This document shows positions 48,687-58,304 of a stretch of DNA of 64,000 bases, piece by piece (within the stretch, counting starts at the first letter, position 1; the number at the start of each line of letters is the position of its first letter). This DNA is from Clostridiales bacterium. GTDB lineage: Bacteria > Bacillota > Clostridia > Lachnospirales > Anaerotignaceae. The stretch is taken from the NCBI GenBank assembly GCA_018364635.1, contig JAGZLR010000004.1, positions 27,926-91,925 on the forward strand, read 5' to 3'. The notes below the pieces were generated by a model. That model searched no databases. It worked only from the letters and a program-made list of their open reading frames with translations, and was not told where the DNA came from. The translations under genes were made by a program, and so were the position numbers.

Positions 48687-51600
48687 ATGGATACATTAAT
48701 TCAACCATTATTAAAACTGGACAGTTATCAGCGACTGTTGAATGATATCTCAAAAAACGAAACACCAGTTTTTGTTACTGGTGTTATTGATGTGCAGCAG
48801 GAACATTTGGCTTATGCTTTAAGCCATCATAAAAATGTGCCATTTGTTATGATAACTTCTAGCGAGCTAAAAGCAAAAGAAATCTATGAAAATCTATTGT
48901 TTTTTGATAAAAATGTTATGAGGTATCCAGCAAAAGATATTATTTTTTACAACGCTGATGTTAGAAGTAAAGATATTGTCAAAAGTAGATTCGAGGTGAT
49001 TGACCGGCTGTTGCGGGGAGAAAAATTTCCTATTGTATTATCCATAGAGGCTTTGTTTGATAAGCTTATGCCAAAGGAAAGGTTTGCCTTAGCAATTATA
49101 GATTTAAAAGTTGGGGATAGTTTTTCTTTGAACCAATTGGAAGAAAAGATTATTTTTTTAGGATATGAGAGGACGGACCAAGTGGAAAGTGCTGGACAGT
49201 TTTCAATCCGTGGTGGAATTTTAGATATTTTTTCCCCGATTGATGAAAATCCGGTCCGAATAGAATTTTGGGACGATGAAATCGATTCGATTCGAATAAT
49301 AGATATTTCAACCCAACGCTCTATAGAAAAATGTGACAGTATAAGAATATTTCCGATGAGAGAATTGATCTATACAAAACAGGAAGCCGAGGATGCAGTA
49401 GGACGAATTGAGAAGGAATATGAGCAAACGCGGAAGGCGTTCGAAACAAAAGGGCTCCAGGAGGAAGAGGAAAATTTAAGAGACTACTGTGGAGAACTGC
49501 TTGAGAAACTGAAAGAGACCTATACAGTTTCTGGTATAGAAAATTATATGATCTATTTTTTAGATCGTACAGTTAGTCTATTGGATTACCTACCTAAGAA
49601 CACCATACTTTTTTATGACGAACTTAACAGAATTAAAAGTCATGGAGAAAATGTCCTTTATGAATTTGATGATAGCATACATGGAAGAATTACAAAAGGA
49701 TTTATGCTTCCATCACAGGGGGAGATGTTATACCGTTTGGATGATATTTGGCATATGGCAGCAGAATTCCCTCAAGTGCTTTTTTCTACTATGATGCAAA
49801 ATATTACGGAAATGAAGTTAAAGGACACTGTATCGTTTGCAGTTAAGTCTGCACCTGTATTTCCGCACAAAATCGATTTATTTTGTGATGAAATTAATTA
49901 TTTAAAAAAAGAGCGTTATAGCATTGTAATTTTAGCGGGGTCGCAGACCAGAGGGGAGCGGCTAGTCAGAGAGATGGAAGAACTAGGCGTAGAGTCGGCT
50001 TTTTTGTCAAATCTTGATAAGGCTACGCTGGTACCTGGAAAAGTTGTTGTCGCGAAAGGAAAGCTGCGCAGAGGATTTGAGTATCAGCACATCAATTTGG
50101 CTGTTTTTTCTGATGGAGAATTGGCGGGAGAAGACAGTGCGAAAAGAAAACGAAAAAAGAAGAAAAAAGGAGAGGCAATCCGTAGCTTTACAGACTTACG
50201 CCCTGGAGATTATGTTGTACATGAAAACCATGGTATTGGAATTTATCAGGGACTGGAAAAGATCATTGTAGATGGGATACATAAAGATTATATGAAAATT
50301 TCTTACTCTTCTGGAGGAAATCTTTTTGTACCGGTTAATCAGATGGAATTGATTCAAAAGTATATTGGAAGCGATTCAGCCTCACCCAAATTAAGCAAAT
50401 TAGGAGGAACAGAATGGAATAAGGCAAAAAGTAAAGCTAGGGCAGCAGTTGCTATTTTAGCAGAAGATTTGGTTCAGGTTTATGCAAAAAGGCAGGCGGC
50501 AAAAGGCTTTGTCTATTCCGCGGACAACGTTTGGCAGAAAGAATTTGAGGAAGAATTTCCATATGAGGAAACAGAGGATCAACTTTCTGCTATAGAAGAT
50601 GTAAAACGAGATATGCAGGGCGGTAAGATTATGGACCGTTTGATTTGCGGAGATGTCGGCTATGGTAAAACGGAGGTAGCAATTCGAGCAGCATTTAAGG
50701 CAGTGCAGGATGGAAAACAGGTGGCCTATTTGGTGCCAACAACAATTTTAGCACAGCAGCATTACAATACCTTCTGTCAGAGAATGATGAACTACCCGGT
50801 ACAAGTTGATTTGCTTTCTAGATTTCGTTCCTCAAAACAGCAAAAAGAGACGCTGTCTAATTTGGAAAAAGGTTTTGTAGACATTGTGATAGGTACTCAC
50901 AGATTGCTGTCTAAAGATGTTAAATTTCGGGATTTAGGTTTGATTATTGTGGATGAAGAACAGAGATTTGGTGTTTCCCACAAGGAAAAGCTGAAAAGTA
51001 TGAAAGAAAACGTCGATGTTCTTACACTTTCGGCTACACCTATCCCAAGAACGCTTCATATGAGTCTTGCAGGTATTCGAGATATGAGCATCTTGGAAGA
51101 ACCTCCTCAGGAAAGACATCCAATCCAGACCTATGTAATGGAATTTAATGATGAATTTGTGCGGGATGCGATCCACAGAGAATTGAGCAGGCAGGGACAG
51201 GTTTATTACCTCTATAACAGGGTAGGAGATATTGATAAAATGGCCGATCATATTCAACAGATTGTGCCGGAAGCGAGTGTTGCCTTTGCGCATGGTCAGA
51301 TGACAGAACGAGAACTGGAAACGATTATGAAGGATTTTATTGAGGGAGAGATTGATGTTTTAGTCTGTACAACGATTATTGAGACAGGATTAGACATCAG
51401 AAATGTAAACACAATTATTATTCAAGATGCAGATCGTATGGGGCTTTCTCAGCTTTATCAGTTGCGAGGACGGGTAGGTCGTTCCAACCGAATTGCTTAC
51501 GCTTACTTAATGTATAGAAGAAATAAGGTTTTAGAGGAAGTTGCTGAAAAACGGCTGCAAACGATACGGGAATTTACAGAGTTTGGTTCTGGATTTAAGG

Positions 51601-52205
51601 TGGCAATGCGGGATTTGGAAATACGAGGGGCTGGAAATTTATTAGGAGCAGAACAGCATGGGCATATGGAGTCCGTTGGTTATGAGATGTATTGTAAGCT
51701 GTTAGACGAGGCTGTCAGAGAATTAAAAGGAGAAAAGATACAGGAAGACTTTGAAACAACAATGGATATCAATGCAGATGCATATATTCCTTCAAACTAT
51801 ATTCGCAATGAGCAGCAGCGTCTGGAAAGTTATAAAAGGATTTCTTCTATTATTACGATGGAGGACTATTATGATGTGCAAGAGGAGATCGAAGATAGAT
51901 ATGGAACACTCCCTAAGAGTGTTCAAATGCTTTTGGATGTTGTGCTGTTAAAGTCAGAAGCCCATGGAATGGGGATTAGATCCATTACTCAGAAACAAAA
52001 AAATATCATTTTGGAATTTACACCAGAGGCAAATTTTAATCCAGAAAGGCTTTTAACATGGATTAATGAAAGTAAGGGAAAAATTCTTTTTACTGCCGGA
52101 AAGAATCCATATTTGACAGCGAAGATGACTGAACAGGAAGGGAAACAATTGATGCAGTATATTAAATGTTTGTTACAGCAGCTAAAATCTTTTGAACAGA
52201 AATGA
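48687..52205 (+). CDS. mfd: transcription-repair coupling factor Mfd
   Basis: ATP-driven DNA translocase that removes stalled RNA polymerase and recruits UvrA. The 1172-residue protein has the UvrB-like N-terminal part, a lysine-rich segment (about 485-495, KRKRKKKKK), the RNA-polymerase-interacting CarD-like domain (from about 500, RPGDYVVHENHGIG), the helicase core with Walker A GDVGYGKT at 655-662 and DEEQ at 756-759, and the C-terminal TRCF domain. It is co-directional with pth and the lipoprotein gene. Confidence 0.97.
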   Translation: MDTLIQPLLKLDSYQRLLNDISKNETPVFVTGVIDVQQEHLAYALSHHKNVPFVMITSSELKAKEIYENLLFFDKNVMRYPAKDIIFYNADVRSKDIVKSRFEVIDRLLRGEKFPIVLSIEALFDKLMPKERFALAIIDLKVGDSFSLNQLEEKIIFLGYERTDQVESAGQFSIRGGILDIFSPIDENPVRIEFWDDEIDSIRIIDISTQRSIEKCDSIRIFPMRELIYTKQEAEDAVGRIEKEYEQTRKAFETKGLQEEEENLRDYCGELLEKLKETYTVSGIENYMIYFLDRTVSLLDYLPKNTILFYDELNRIKSHGENVLYEFDDSIHGRITKGFMLPSQGEMLYRLDDIWHMAAEFPQVLFSTMMQNITEMKLKDTVSFAVKSAPVFPHKIDLFCDEINYLKKERYSIVILAGSQTRGERLVREMEELGVESAFLSNLDKATLVPGKVVVAKGKLRRGFEYQHINLAVFSDGELAGEDSAKRKRKKKKKGEAIRSFTDLRPGDYVVHENHGIGIYQGLEKIIVDGIHKDYMKISYSSGGNLFVPVNQMELIQKYIGSDSASPKLSKLGGTEWNKAKSKARAAVAILAEDLVQVYAKRQAAKGFVYSADNVWQKEFEEEFPYEETEDQLSAIEDVKRDMQGGKIMDRLICGDVGYGKTEVAIRAAFKAVQDGKQVAYLVPTTILAQQHYNTFCQRMMNYPVQVDLLSRFRSSKQQKETLSNLEKGFVDIVIGTHRLLSKDVKFRDLGLIIVDEEQRFGVSHKEKLKSMKENVDVLTLSATPIPRTLHMSLAGIRDMSILEEPPQERHPIQTYVMEFNDEFVRDAIHRELSRQGQVYYLYNRVGDIDKMADHIQQIVPEASVAFAHGQMTERELETIMKDFIEGEIDVLVCTTIIETGLDIRNVNTIIIQDADRMGLSQLYQLRGRVGRSNRIAYAYLMYRRNKVLEEVAEKRLQTIREFTEFGSGFKVAMRDLEIRGAGNLLGAEQHGHMESVGYEMYCKLLDEAVRELKGEKIQEDFETTMDINADAYIPSNYIRNEQQRLESYKRISSIITMEDYYDVQEEIEDRYGTLPKSVQMLLDVVLLKSEAHGMGIRSITQKQKNIILEFTPEANFNPERLLTWINESKGKILFTAGKNPYLTAKMTEQEGKQLMQYIKCLLQQLKSFEQK

Positions 52206-52266
52206 GAACTGTTGTATAATGCAGACACGATGTAATTTATTCTGTTTTGATAGGCGGTGTTAGAGA

Positions 52267-53232
52267 ATGAGATTTTTTGTAAAAAGAATGCTTGTATATT
52301 TTCTCCTCCTACCGATGATTTTAAGTGGATGTAGTATAAAAAGTACGCAGTTGGAGGATGTAATTGTTACAATCAATGGCGTTGATATTCCCAAAGGGGA
52401 GTTTATGTTATATTTTTATGAATCTCAGAAAAATTTTGTCTCAAAAGGCGGAACAGATATTTGGGAAACAGATTTTAGTGGACGGTCTGCGGAAACTGTA
52501 GCGAAAGAGAGAGCGTTAGATGCATTAAAGATTGTTGAAATCTCTTATCAACAGGCAAAGAAAGCACAGCTGACGTTGACAAATCAGGAGATGGAAGCAG
52601 CAGAGAAAAATGCTGAGGATACATGGAATGGTATGGGAGAGGAGACTCAAGAGAATTTTGGCATCTCCTATGAAGATGTGAAACACGTTATGGAAAAAAA
52701 AGCATTGTACCAAAAATTTTATGATCAAATGACTAAAAATTTTGCAGTAAGTGAAAGTGATTTTAATCTATACTATGAGCAAAACAGAGAAGAAACAAAA
52801 AAGGCGTTGACAAAAATAAAAATTGAGGGTGTTTTTTCTGAGTCAGAGGTTGAATCAAATGTAATATTCGCTGAAGTGAGCCAAGGCAAAAGTTTGGAGT
52901 CTGTCGCTAAGGAAAAGGGAGCCTCTATTGTTCAGGAGGAAATTTCTTATTTAGAGATAGAGGACTATTTGGATCCACAAACGCCGCTGGAGATAGGAAG
53001 TGTAGACCAAGTCTTATCGTCAGAGGACGATTTTATAGTGATACAAATTGTAGATGTACGTATTCCTGAAGAAGATGTAATAAGGACTCAAAGTAAGAAA
53101 GATTACGAAAAGACCAAAAAACAGGAATTGTATCAGTCAGAGTATAAAAAATGGGAAGAAAATGCGAAAATTGAACTGAATGGTAGTCTTTGGGATAACA
53201 TTCACAGAATCGATGTGGGGGGAGAAGTATGA
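52267..53232 (+). CDS. PrsA/SurA-like foldase lipoprotein
   Basis: A secreted lipoprotein of 321 residues: signal peptide with lipobox LSGC giving Cys22 as the lipid-bearing residue. The region from about 35 to 175 (VIVTINGVDIPKGEFMLYF..., then charged helices) resembles the SurA N-terminal chaperone domain. The following part (about 180-255) may be a degenerate parvulin domain; I do not see clear catalytic residues, so isomerase activity is doubtful. The C-terminal region is a charged helix. It overlaps the next gene by 4 bases (ATGA). In Bacillus, prsA-like genes are needed for folding of exported proteins. Confidence 0.75.
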   Translation: MRFFVKRMLVYFLLLPMILSGCSIKSTQLEDVIVTINGVDIPKGEFMLYFYESQKNFVSKGGTDIWETDFSGRSAETVAKERALDALKIVEISYQQAKKAQLTLTNQEMEAAEKNAEDTWNGMGEETQENFGISYEDVKHVMEKKALYQKFYDQMTKNFAVSESDFNLYYEQNREETKKALTKIKIEGVFSESEVESNVIFAEVSQGKSLESVAKEKGASIVQEEISYLEIEDYLDPQTPLEIGSVDQVLSSEDDFIVIQIVDVRIPEEDVIRTQSKKDYEKTKKQELYQSEYKKWEENAKIELNGSLWDNIHRIDVGGEV

Positions 53233-53948
53233 TTAGAAGTATTTTCTGGTATGTTAATTTTATTTTTTCGGTAGTGTGGCATATCCCGCATCTATTTCAT
53301 GCAAAAAAAATTTTAAAAAGAGATGGTCAAGCTGCGTTTGATCAGTATACAAACAGAGTGACAAGAGCATGGGCGGGCAGACGAGTAGAACTCAGTGGCG
53401 CGAAAATTACAGTGATTGGAGAGGAGAATATTCCTAAAGACAGAAACGTTCTTTTTATCAGCAACCACCAAAGTGACTTTGATATTGCCTTATTTATGGC
53501 AAAAATTCCAAAGCCAGCAGGATTCATGGCGAAAATTGAATTGGCAAAAATTCCGGTTATAAAGTCATGGATGGATAACATACATTGTGTATTTATGGAC
53601 AGAAGTGATATGAAGCAGTCGGTAAAAGCGATTATGAATGGAATTTCAAACCTAAAAAATGGATATTCTATGGTTATCTTTCCTGAAGGTACTAGGAGCA
53701 AAAGTGACAGGATGGGAGAATTTAAGGCAGGGAGTTTTAAGCTAGCGACAAAGCCTCAGATTCCCATTGTTCCTGTTACTTTAAATGGAAGCTATAAAGT
53801 TCTGGAAGAAAATCATTACCGAATTACTCCAGCAGAGGTCATTGTGACAATACATCCTTTGATAGAGACGAAAGGTTTAACAAAAGAAGAGCAATTGACA
53901 TTGCCGGAAAAAGTAAAAGCAATGATTCAAAAAGATTTACCGCAATAA
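53229..53948 (+). CDS. plsC: 1-acyl-sn-glycerol-3-phosphate acyltransferase
   Basis: Adds the second acyl chain to make phosphatidic acid. The 239-residue protein has one N-terminal hydrophobic segment, the catalytic HX4D in NHQSDFD (H80, D85), the FPEGTRS block at 151-157 and a following PIVPVTLNGS. It is translationally coupled to the lipoprotein gene by a 4-base overlap and ends at a terminator shared with thiI. Confidence 0.9.
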   Translation: MIRSIFWYVNFIFSVVWHIPHLFHAKKILKRDGQAAFDQYTNRVTRAWAGRRVELSGAKITVIGEENIPKDRNVLFISNHQSDFDIALFMAKIPKPAGFMAKIELAKIPVIKSWMDNIHCVFMDRSDMKQSVKAIMNGISNLKNGYSMVIFPEGTRSKSDRMGEFKAGSFKLATKPQIPIVPVTLNGSYKVLEENHYRITPAEVIVTIHPLIETKGLTKEEQLTLPEKVKAMIQKDLPQ

Positions 53949-53979
53949 AAAAGCCGTCCCAATATTGGGATGGCTTTTT
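53947..53979. terminator. bidirectional terminator between plsC and thiI
   Basis: A long stem (AAAAAGCCGTCCCAA with TTGGGATGGCTTTTT, one G-T pair) centred on TA, T runs on both strands. Confidence 0.92.
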
Positions 53980-53987
53980 ATGATGTC

Positions 53988-55163
53988 TTATAAGTCGATA
54001 AATTCTGCCTTATCTAAGGCTTGGGCTAATAGATCATCCAATTGATCCAGGTGACTTTCAATTTTTTCTACAGCATTAGTGCTTGGACGTGTTTCAGGAT
54101 GCTTGGCAACAAAAATAGTGCAGCAATCTTCATAAGGACGGATCGAAATATCAAAGGTACCAATTTTTTTTGCAAGGTTAATAATTTCTTGTTTATCCAT
54201 ACCAGCTAATGGACGTAGAACAGGCATACTGCAAGCGGCGTTAATGGCATGAATCCCTTGCATAGTTTGACTTGCCACCTGACCGATGCTATCTCCTGTA
54301 ATTAATCCTTGAGCATGTTCCTTTTTTGCAATTTTTTCAGCGGCTCGCATCATTGCACGTTTTAAAAAGATTGTCAGTTTATCATGAGGAACATGGTCTA
54401 AAAGGTATAGCTGTAACTGTGTAAAGGGAACAATATACAACCGGAAACTGCCGGTAAAGTATGCAATTCTTTGTGCCAAATCAATTACCTTTTGTTTTGC
54501 ACGTTCACTGGTATAAGGTGGGCTGTTAAAATATATGCCGCCTACCTCCAACCCACGTTTGGCCATCATCCATGTGGCAACAGGACTATCGATCCCTCCT
54601 GAGAGAAGGGAAAGACATTTACCAGATGACCCTACAGGCAACCCTCCGTAGCCAGGTATAAACTTTGAATGGAGATAGCCATTATTTCGCAGCTCTATAT
54701 CCAACACGAAATCAGGGTGATGAACGTCAACAGTCAAATTTTTCATATGATCCAACAAGTACTCGCCGATTTGCGCGCTTACTTCACGAGATTCCAGAGG
54801 ATAACTTTTTTCCGCACGACGAGTATTGACTTTAAAGGAATATGGCTTATCCGAAAAATATTTTTTGACATGCTCTAAGCTAACTTTTTTTAAGTTATCC
54901 ATAGATTGGTCTGTAGTTTTAACGCCAGGGCAGACGCCAAGAAGACCAAAAATACAGGTTACCTTTGGAATTACAAGATCAAAATCCAGTTCGCCGGCTC
55001 TGTCTTCTACAATCAAACGCCCCTGCTCCTTTTCAACATAATAAGTGCCGAATGGATCAAGATTTTTGCGGATAGAGTCAATAAGATGGTTGATAAATAG
55101 GCGGCGGTTATTTCCGCGCATAAAAATTTCACCGTATTTGACAATCAGTACATTTTCTTCCAT
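53988..55163 (-). CDS. thiI: tRNA sulfurtransferase ThiI
   Basis: Uses sulfur from a cysteine desulfurase to make 4-thiouridine at tRNA position 8, and in some species helps thiazole synthesis. The 391-residue protein has an N-terminal ferredoxin-like plus THUMP region (about 1-165) and the PP-loop SGGIDSP at 188-194. It lacks the C-terminal rhodanese domain of E. coli ThiI, as is normal in Firmicutes. It follows iscS after 13 bases, pairing donor and acceptor. Confidence 0.95.
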   Translation of the reverse strand: MEENVLIVKYGEIFMRGNNRRLFINHLIDSIRKNLDPFGTYYVEKEQGRLIVEDRAGELDFDLVIPKVTCIFGLLGVCPGVKTTDQSMDNLKKVSLEHVKKYFSDKPYSFKVNTRRAEKSYPLESREVSAQIGEYLLDHMKNLTVDVHHPDFVLDIELRNNGYLHSKFIPGYGGLPVGSSGKCLSLLSGGIDSPVATWMMAKRGLEVGGIYFNSPPYTSERAKQKVIDLAQRIAYFTGSFRLYIVPFTQLQLYLLDHVPHDKLTIFLKRAMMRAAEKIAKKEHAQGLITGDSIGQVASQTMQGIHAINAACSMPVLRPLAGMDKQEIINLAKKIGTFDISIRPYEDCCTIFVAKHPETRPSTNAVEKIESHLDQLDDLLAQALDKAEFIDL

Positions 55164-55176
55164 AAATTCTCCTCAA

Positions 55177-56331
55177 TTATCGATTATACTTTCTTAGAAA
55201 AGGAACGACTTCTCTTAAAACCTTCATACAGTATTCTGCTTCTTCTAAAGTATTATACTTAGAGAAGCTGAAACGAATTGCGCCGGTAATGAGAGATTCC
55301 TCAATACCCATGGCGGTAAGCACTGGACTTAAATGTTTGTTCTTACTATTGCAGGCACTTCCAGCAGAGACACAAATACCTCTCTCCTCTAATGTGTGGA
55401 GCAGTACTTCACTGCGTATGTTTTTAAAGCTGATATTTAATACATAAGGGCTGGCAGAATCTAAAAGATCGCCATTTAGCGATGTATCTTCAATTTCTGA
55501 AAGAATATGTTCTGCTAAGTAAGATTTTATGCTGGATACCTTCGCAGTATTTTCTTCAAAGTGTTCATAGGCTTCTTTTGCTGCAAGAGCAAGGGCAGCG
55601 CTTCCAGCAGTATTTTCTGTGCCAGCTCGCATATTTCTCTGTTGTTCCCCGCCAGTGATCAGAGGCTTTACTTTTAAGCCGTTTTTCATGTATAAAAAAC
55701 CTACGCCTTTTGGGCCGTGAATTTTATGAGCGCTTGCGGTTAATAAGTCAATTTTTGATTTCTGTACATCAATATGGATTTTTCCAAAACCTTGCACAGC
55801 ATCTGTATGAAACAATGTTTTAGGATTCTGTTCCTTGACTGTTTTACCAATTTTTTCTATTTGTTGTACAGTACCAGTCTCATTATTGATACAGATAATG
55901 CTGACAAGGATAGTATCCTCACGAATGGCACTTTTTAATTCGTTTAGAGAAATATGTCCATGAGCATCTACAGAAAGATAGGTTATTTCATAGCCATCCT
56001 GCTCCAAGCTGCGACAGGTTTGGGTTACAGCTGGATGTTCTATTGAAGTGGTGATGATATGTTTTCCACTTCTATGATAGCCTTTTGCAGTACCGCGAAT
56101 AGCCCAGTTATCTCCTTCAGAGCCCCCAGATGTGAAATATATTTCCTCTTCTTTTGCATTTATGAAATTCGCCAGAGTGCGACGAGCTTCTGTGATAATT
56201 TTTTCTGATTGAAAGCCAATGACACTTGCGGATGCAGGGTTGGCATAGTGGTGGAGCATAATATCTGTCATTTTTGCAGCTACTGTATCGGAAATCCGCG
56301 TAGTAGCAGCATTGTCAAAATATACATTCAT
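55177..56331 (-). CDS. cysteine desulfurase (IscS/NifS family)
   Basis: PLP enzyme that takes sulfur from cysteine. The 384-residue protein has the PLP-binding Lys203 (SAHKIHGPKG), the substrate-binding His98-region IEHPAV, and the active-site Cys327 in SAGSACNSKNKHLSPVL. The extended loop after the Cys is typical of IscS/NifZ-like enzymes. Neighbouring thiI suggests a main role in tRNA thiolation (NifZ-type); no iscU lies here. Confidence 0.94.
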   Translation of the reverse strand: MNVYFDNAATTRISDTVAAKMTDIMLHHYANPASASVIGFQSEKIITEARRTLANFINAKEEEIYFTSGGSEGDNWAIRGTAKGYHRSGKHIITTSIEHPAVTQTCRSLEQDGYEITYLSVDAHGHISLNELKSAIREDTILVSIICINNETGTVQQIEKIGKTVKEQNPKTLFHTDAVQGFGKIHIDVQKSKIDLLTASAHKIHGPKGVGFLYMKNGLKVKPLITGGEQQRNMRAGTENTAGSAALALAAKEAYEHFEENTAKVSSIKSYLAEHILSEIEDTSLNGDLLDSASPYVLNISFKNIRSEVLLHTLEERGICVSAGSACNSKNKHLSPVLTAMGIEESLITGAIRFSFSKYNTLEEAEYCMKVLREVVPFLRKYNR

Positions 56332-56343
56332 TTTAATTCCTCT

Positions 56344-57069
56344 TTATCCTAATTCATATAATAAAATAGCAAGTGCTGTAAATCCGGCAGTTTCCGTGCG
56401 AAGAATCCGTGGTCCTAAAGTCAGAGGAATCACATTACGTTCCATAGAATTTTTAATTTCTTCAGGAGTAAAGCCGCCTTCTGGACCAATGAAAATTCCC
56501 AAAGATTTACCGTGAAATGAACTTACAAATTCTCTGATTCCGTTTTCTTTTTCCAGTTCATAGGGAATAACGGCACTATCAAGTAGACATGCTTCTTGTA
56601 ATGCATCAGCAAAAGACAGCACTGGTCCAATGGAAGGGATAATCCCACGACCGCATTGTTTGGCGGCTGTTTCAGAAATTTTTTGCCAGCGCAAAAGTTT
56701 TTTTTCTGTTTTTCCCTCTAATTTGACAATAGAGCGATCTGTCTGAACAGGTACGATGCGGTGAATGCCAAGTTCAACACATTTTTGAATAATTAACTCC
56801 ATTTTGTCTGCTTTCGGCAGCCCTTGATACAGCGTAATTTCTGTTTTTGGCTCTGCAAAGGACAAAGTTTTTCCTGTAATGATACAGTGGACAGCCTGTT
56901 GATCAAAGGACTCGATTTGGCATAGATAATTTGTATTTTGGCCATCACAAACAGTGATTTCATCCCCCTGAGTGAGACGAAGCACAGTTTTGATATGTTT
57001 GGCATCTTCACCACAGATTGTTATGGCAGTATCTAAAATAGACTCAGGGGACACAAAAAACTTGGGCAT
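56344..57069 (-). CDS. rsmE: 16S rRNA (uracil1498-N3)-methyltransferase
   Basis: Methylates U1498 of 16S rRNA. The 241-residue SPOUT-fold protein has an N-terminal PUA-like domain and the C-terminal knot motifs IGPEGGFTPEEI and LGPRILRTETAGFTALAILLYE. AAAGGAGG precedes the ATG. The order prmA-rsmE is common in Firmicutes. Confidence 0.96.
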   Translation of the reverse strand: MPKFFVSPESILDTAITICGEDAKHIKTVLRLTQGDEITVCDGQNTNYLCQIESFDQQAVHCIITGKTLSFAEPKTEITLYQGLPKADKMELIIQKCVELGIHRIVPVQTDRSIVKLEGKTEKKLLRWQKISETAAKQCGRGIIPSIGPVLSFADALQEACLLDSAVIPYELEKENGIREFVSSFHGKSLGIFIGPEGGFTPEEIKNSMERNVIPLTLGPRILRTETAGFTALAILLYELG

Positions 57070-57085
57070 TCTAAAAAACCTCCTT

Positions 57086-58066
57086 TTATTTACCTATATA
57101 GCGGGAAGCTACTGCAGCCCAATCTTTTTTAGTTTTTGTTTCCAATATTTCAAACCCGTTTTCCTTTAATGCTGTCCATACATCTTCTAAGCGGTCCTGA
57201 ATAATGCCAGAAGTAATAAAGATGCCGTCTTTTTTGATATAGTCCGCAACCATAGGTGCAAGAGCAACAATCACGTCAGCAACTATATTTGCCTCCACGA
57301 CATCATAATTTTTTCCTTGAAATCTCTGGTTTAAAGCGCTATCTTCCAATATATTGCCGGCAAGAACTGTGTAATGATCTTTCGAGATTCCGTTCATAGC
57401 AGCATTTTCATAGGCAATTTGTATCGCATTGGCATCAATATCAACGGCTTCTGCACTGGACGCGCCTAAAAGCAGAGAAGCAATGGACAAAATACCACTA
57501 CCACAGCCAATATCTAACACAGAGTCACCTTTTGTAACATAATTTTCTATATGTTCAATACACATCTGTGTTGTCTCATGGGTGCCTGTTCCAAAAATAT
57601 GGCCTGGATCGATTTTTAACACAATTTTATCTGTAGGTTCAGCTAGTTCCTCCCAAGATGGACGGATGATGATTTTATCTCCAACAGGAAGAGGTTTAAA
57701 GTATTTTTTCCAATTGTTTGCCCAGTCTTCCTCATGGACGTTTTTCATTGTGATACAAAGGCTTCCTAAATCAAACTCTTTCTCAGAATTTTTCAGAGAA
57801 ATCAAAGCGCTTTTGATGGAAGATAGCATTTCTGCATCAATTAAATTGTCCCGTAAATAGAAAGTAATTCCTGTAGGGTGCACATTTTTTTTCTCAACAA
57901 GCTCATCTTCGATATAATCCCAATCACGATTTGGATTTTCTAAAAATTCTTTAAAGTCGTTTTCATCTTCAATCATCAATCCTGTCAGTCCAGACTGGTA
58001 CAGTAAACCGCTGACGATTTCTATTCCTTCATGGGTCGTTTCTACAAATACTTCAATCCAGTCCAT
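57086..58066 (-). CDS. prmA: ribosomal protein L11 methyltransferase
   Basis: Trimethylates ribosomal protein L11. The 326-residue protein has an N-terminal L11-binding domain and the SAM-binding LDIGCGSGILSIASLLLGA, with DPGHIFGTGTHETTQM and EANIVADVI. It is first in the prmA-rsmE-iscS-thiI run. The 238 bases before the next gene (58305) show no further feature I can support. Confidence 0.95.
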   Translation of the reverse strand: MDWIEVFVETTHEGIEIVSGLLYQSGLTGLMIEDENDFKEFLENPNRDWDYIEDELVEKKNVHPTGITFYLRDNLIDAEMLSSIKSALISLKNSEKEFDLGSLCITMKNVHEEDWANNWKKYFKPLPVGDKIIIRPSWEELAEPTDKIVLKIDPGHIFGTGTHETTQMCIEHIENYVTKGDSVLDIGCGSGILSIASLLLGASSAEAVDIDANAIQIAYENAAMNGISKDHYTVLAGNILEDSALNQRFQGKNYDVVEANIVADVIVALAPMVADYIKKDGIFITSGIIQDRLEDVWTALKENGFEILETKTKKDWAAVASRYIGK

Positions 58067-58304
58067 TTTTTGTCCTCCAAACGGTTATTTTTTACTTAAA
58101 ACTACTGTATATCATAGTATAAATTTTTCTGTTTTACAAGGAGATTTCAATGAGTCCAGTAAATTATCTGTCGGAATTTGTTTGGAAAAAGTAGGTATTA
58201 AAGCGTTATTTTTACAAAATATGCGACCTTTAGCGTGGTATAGTTTCTTTAGCAAAACGGGGATAATAGATCCTTGGGTTTTACAATCGTAAGGGGGAAC
58301 GGAA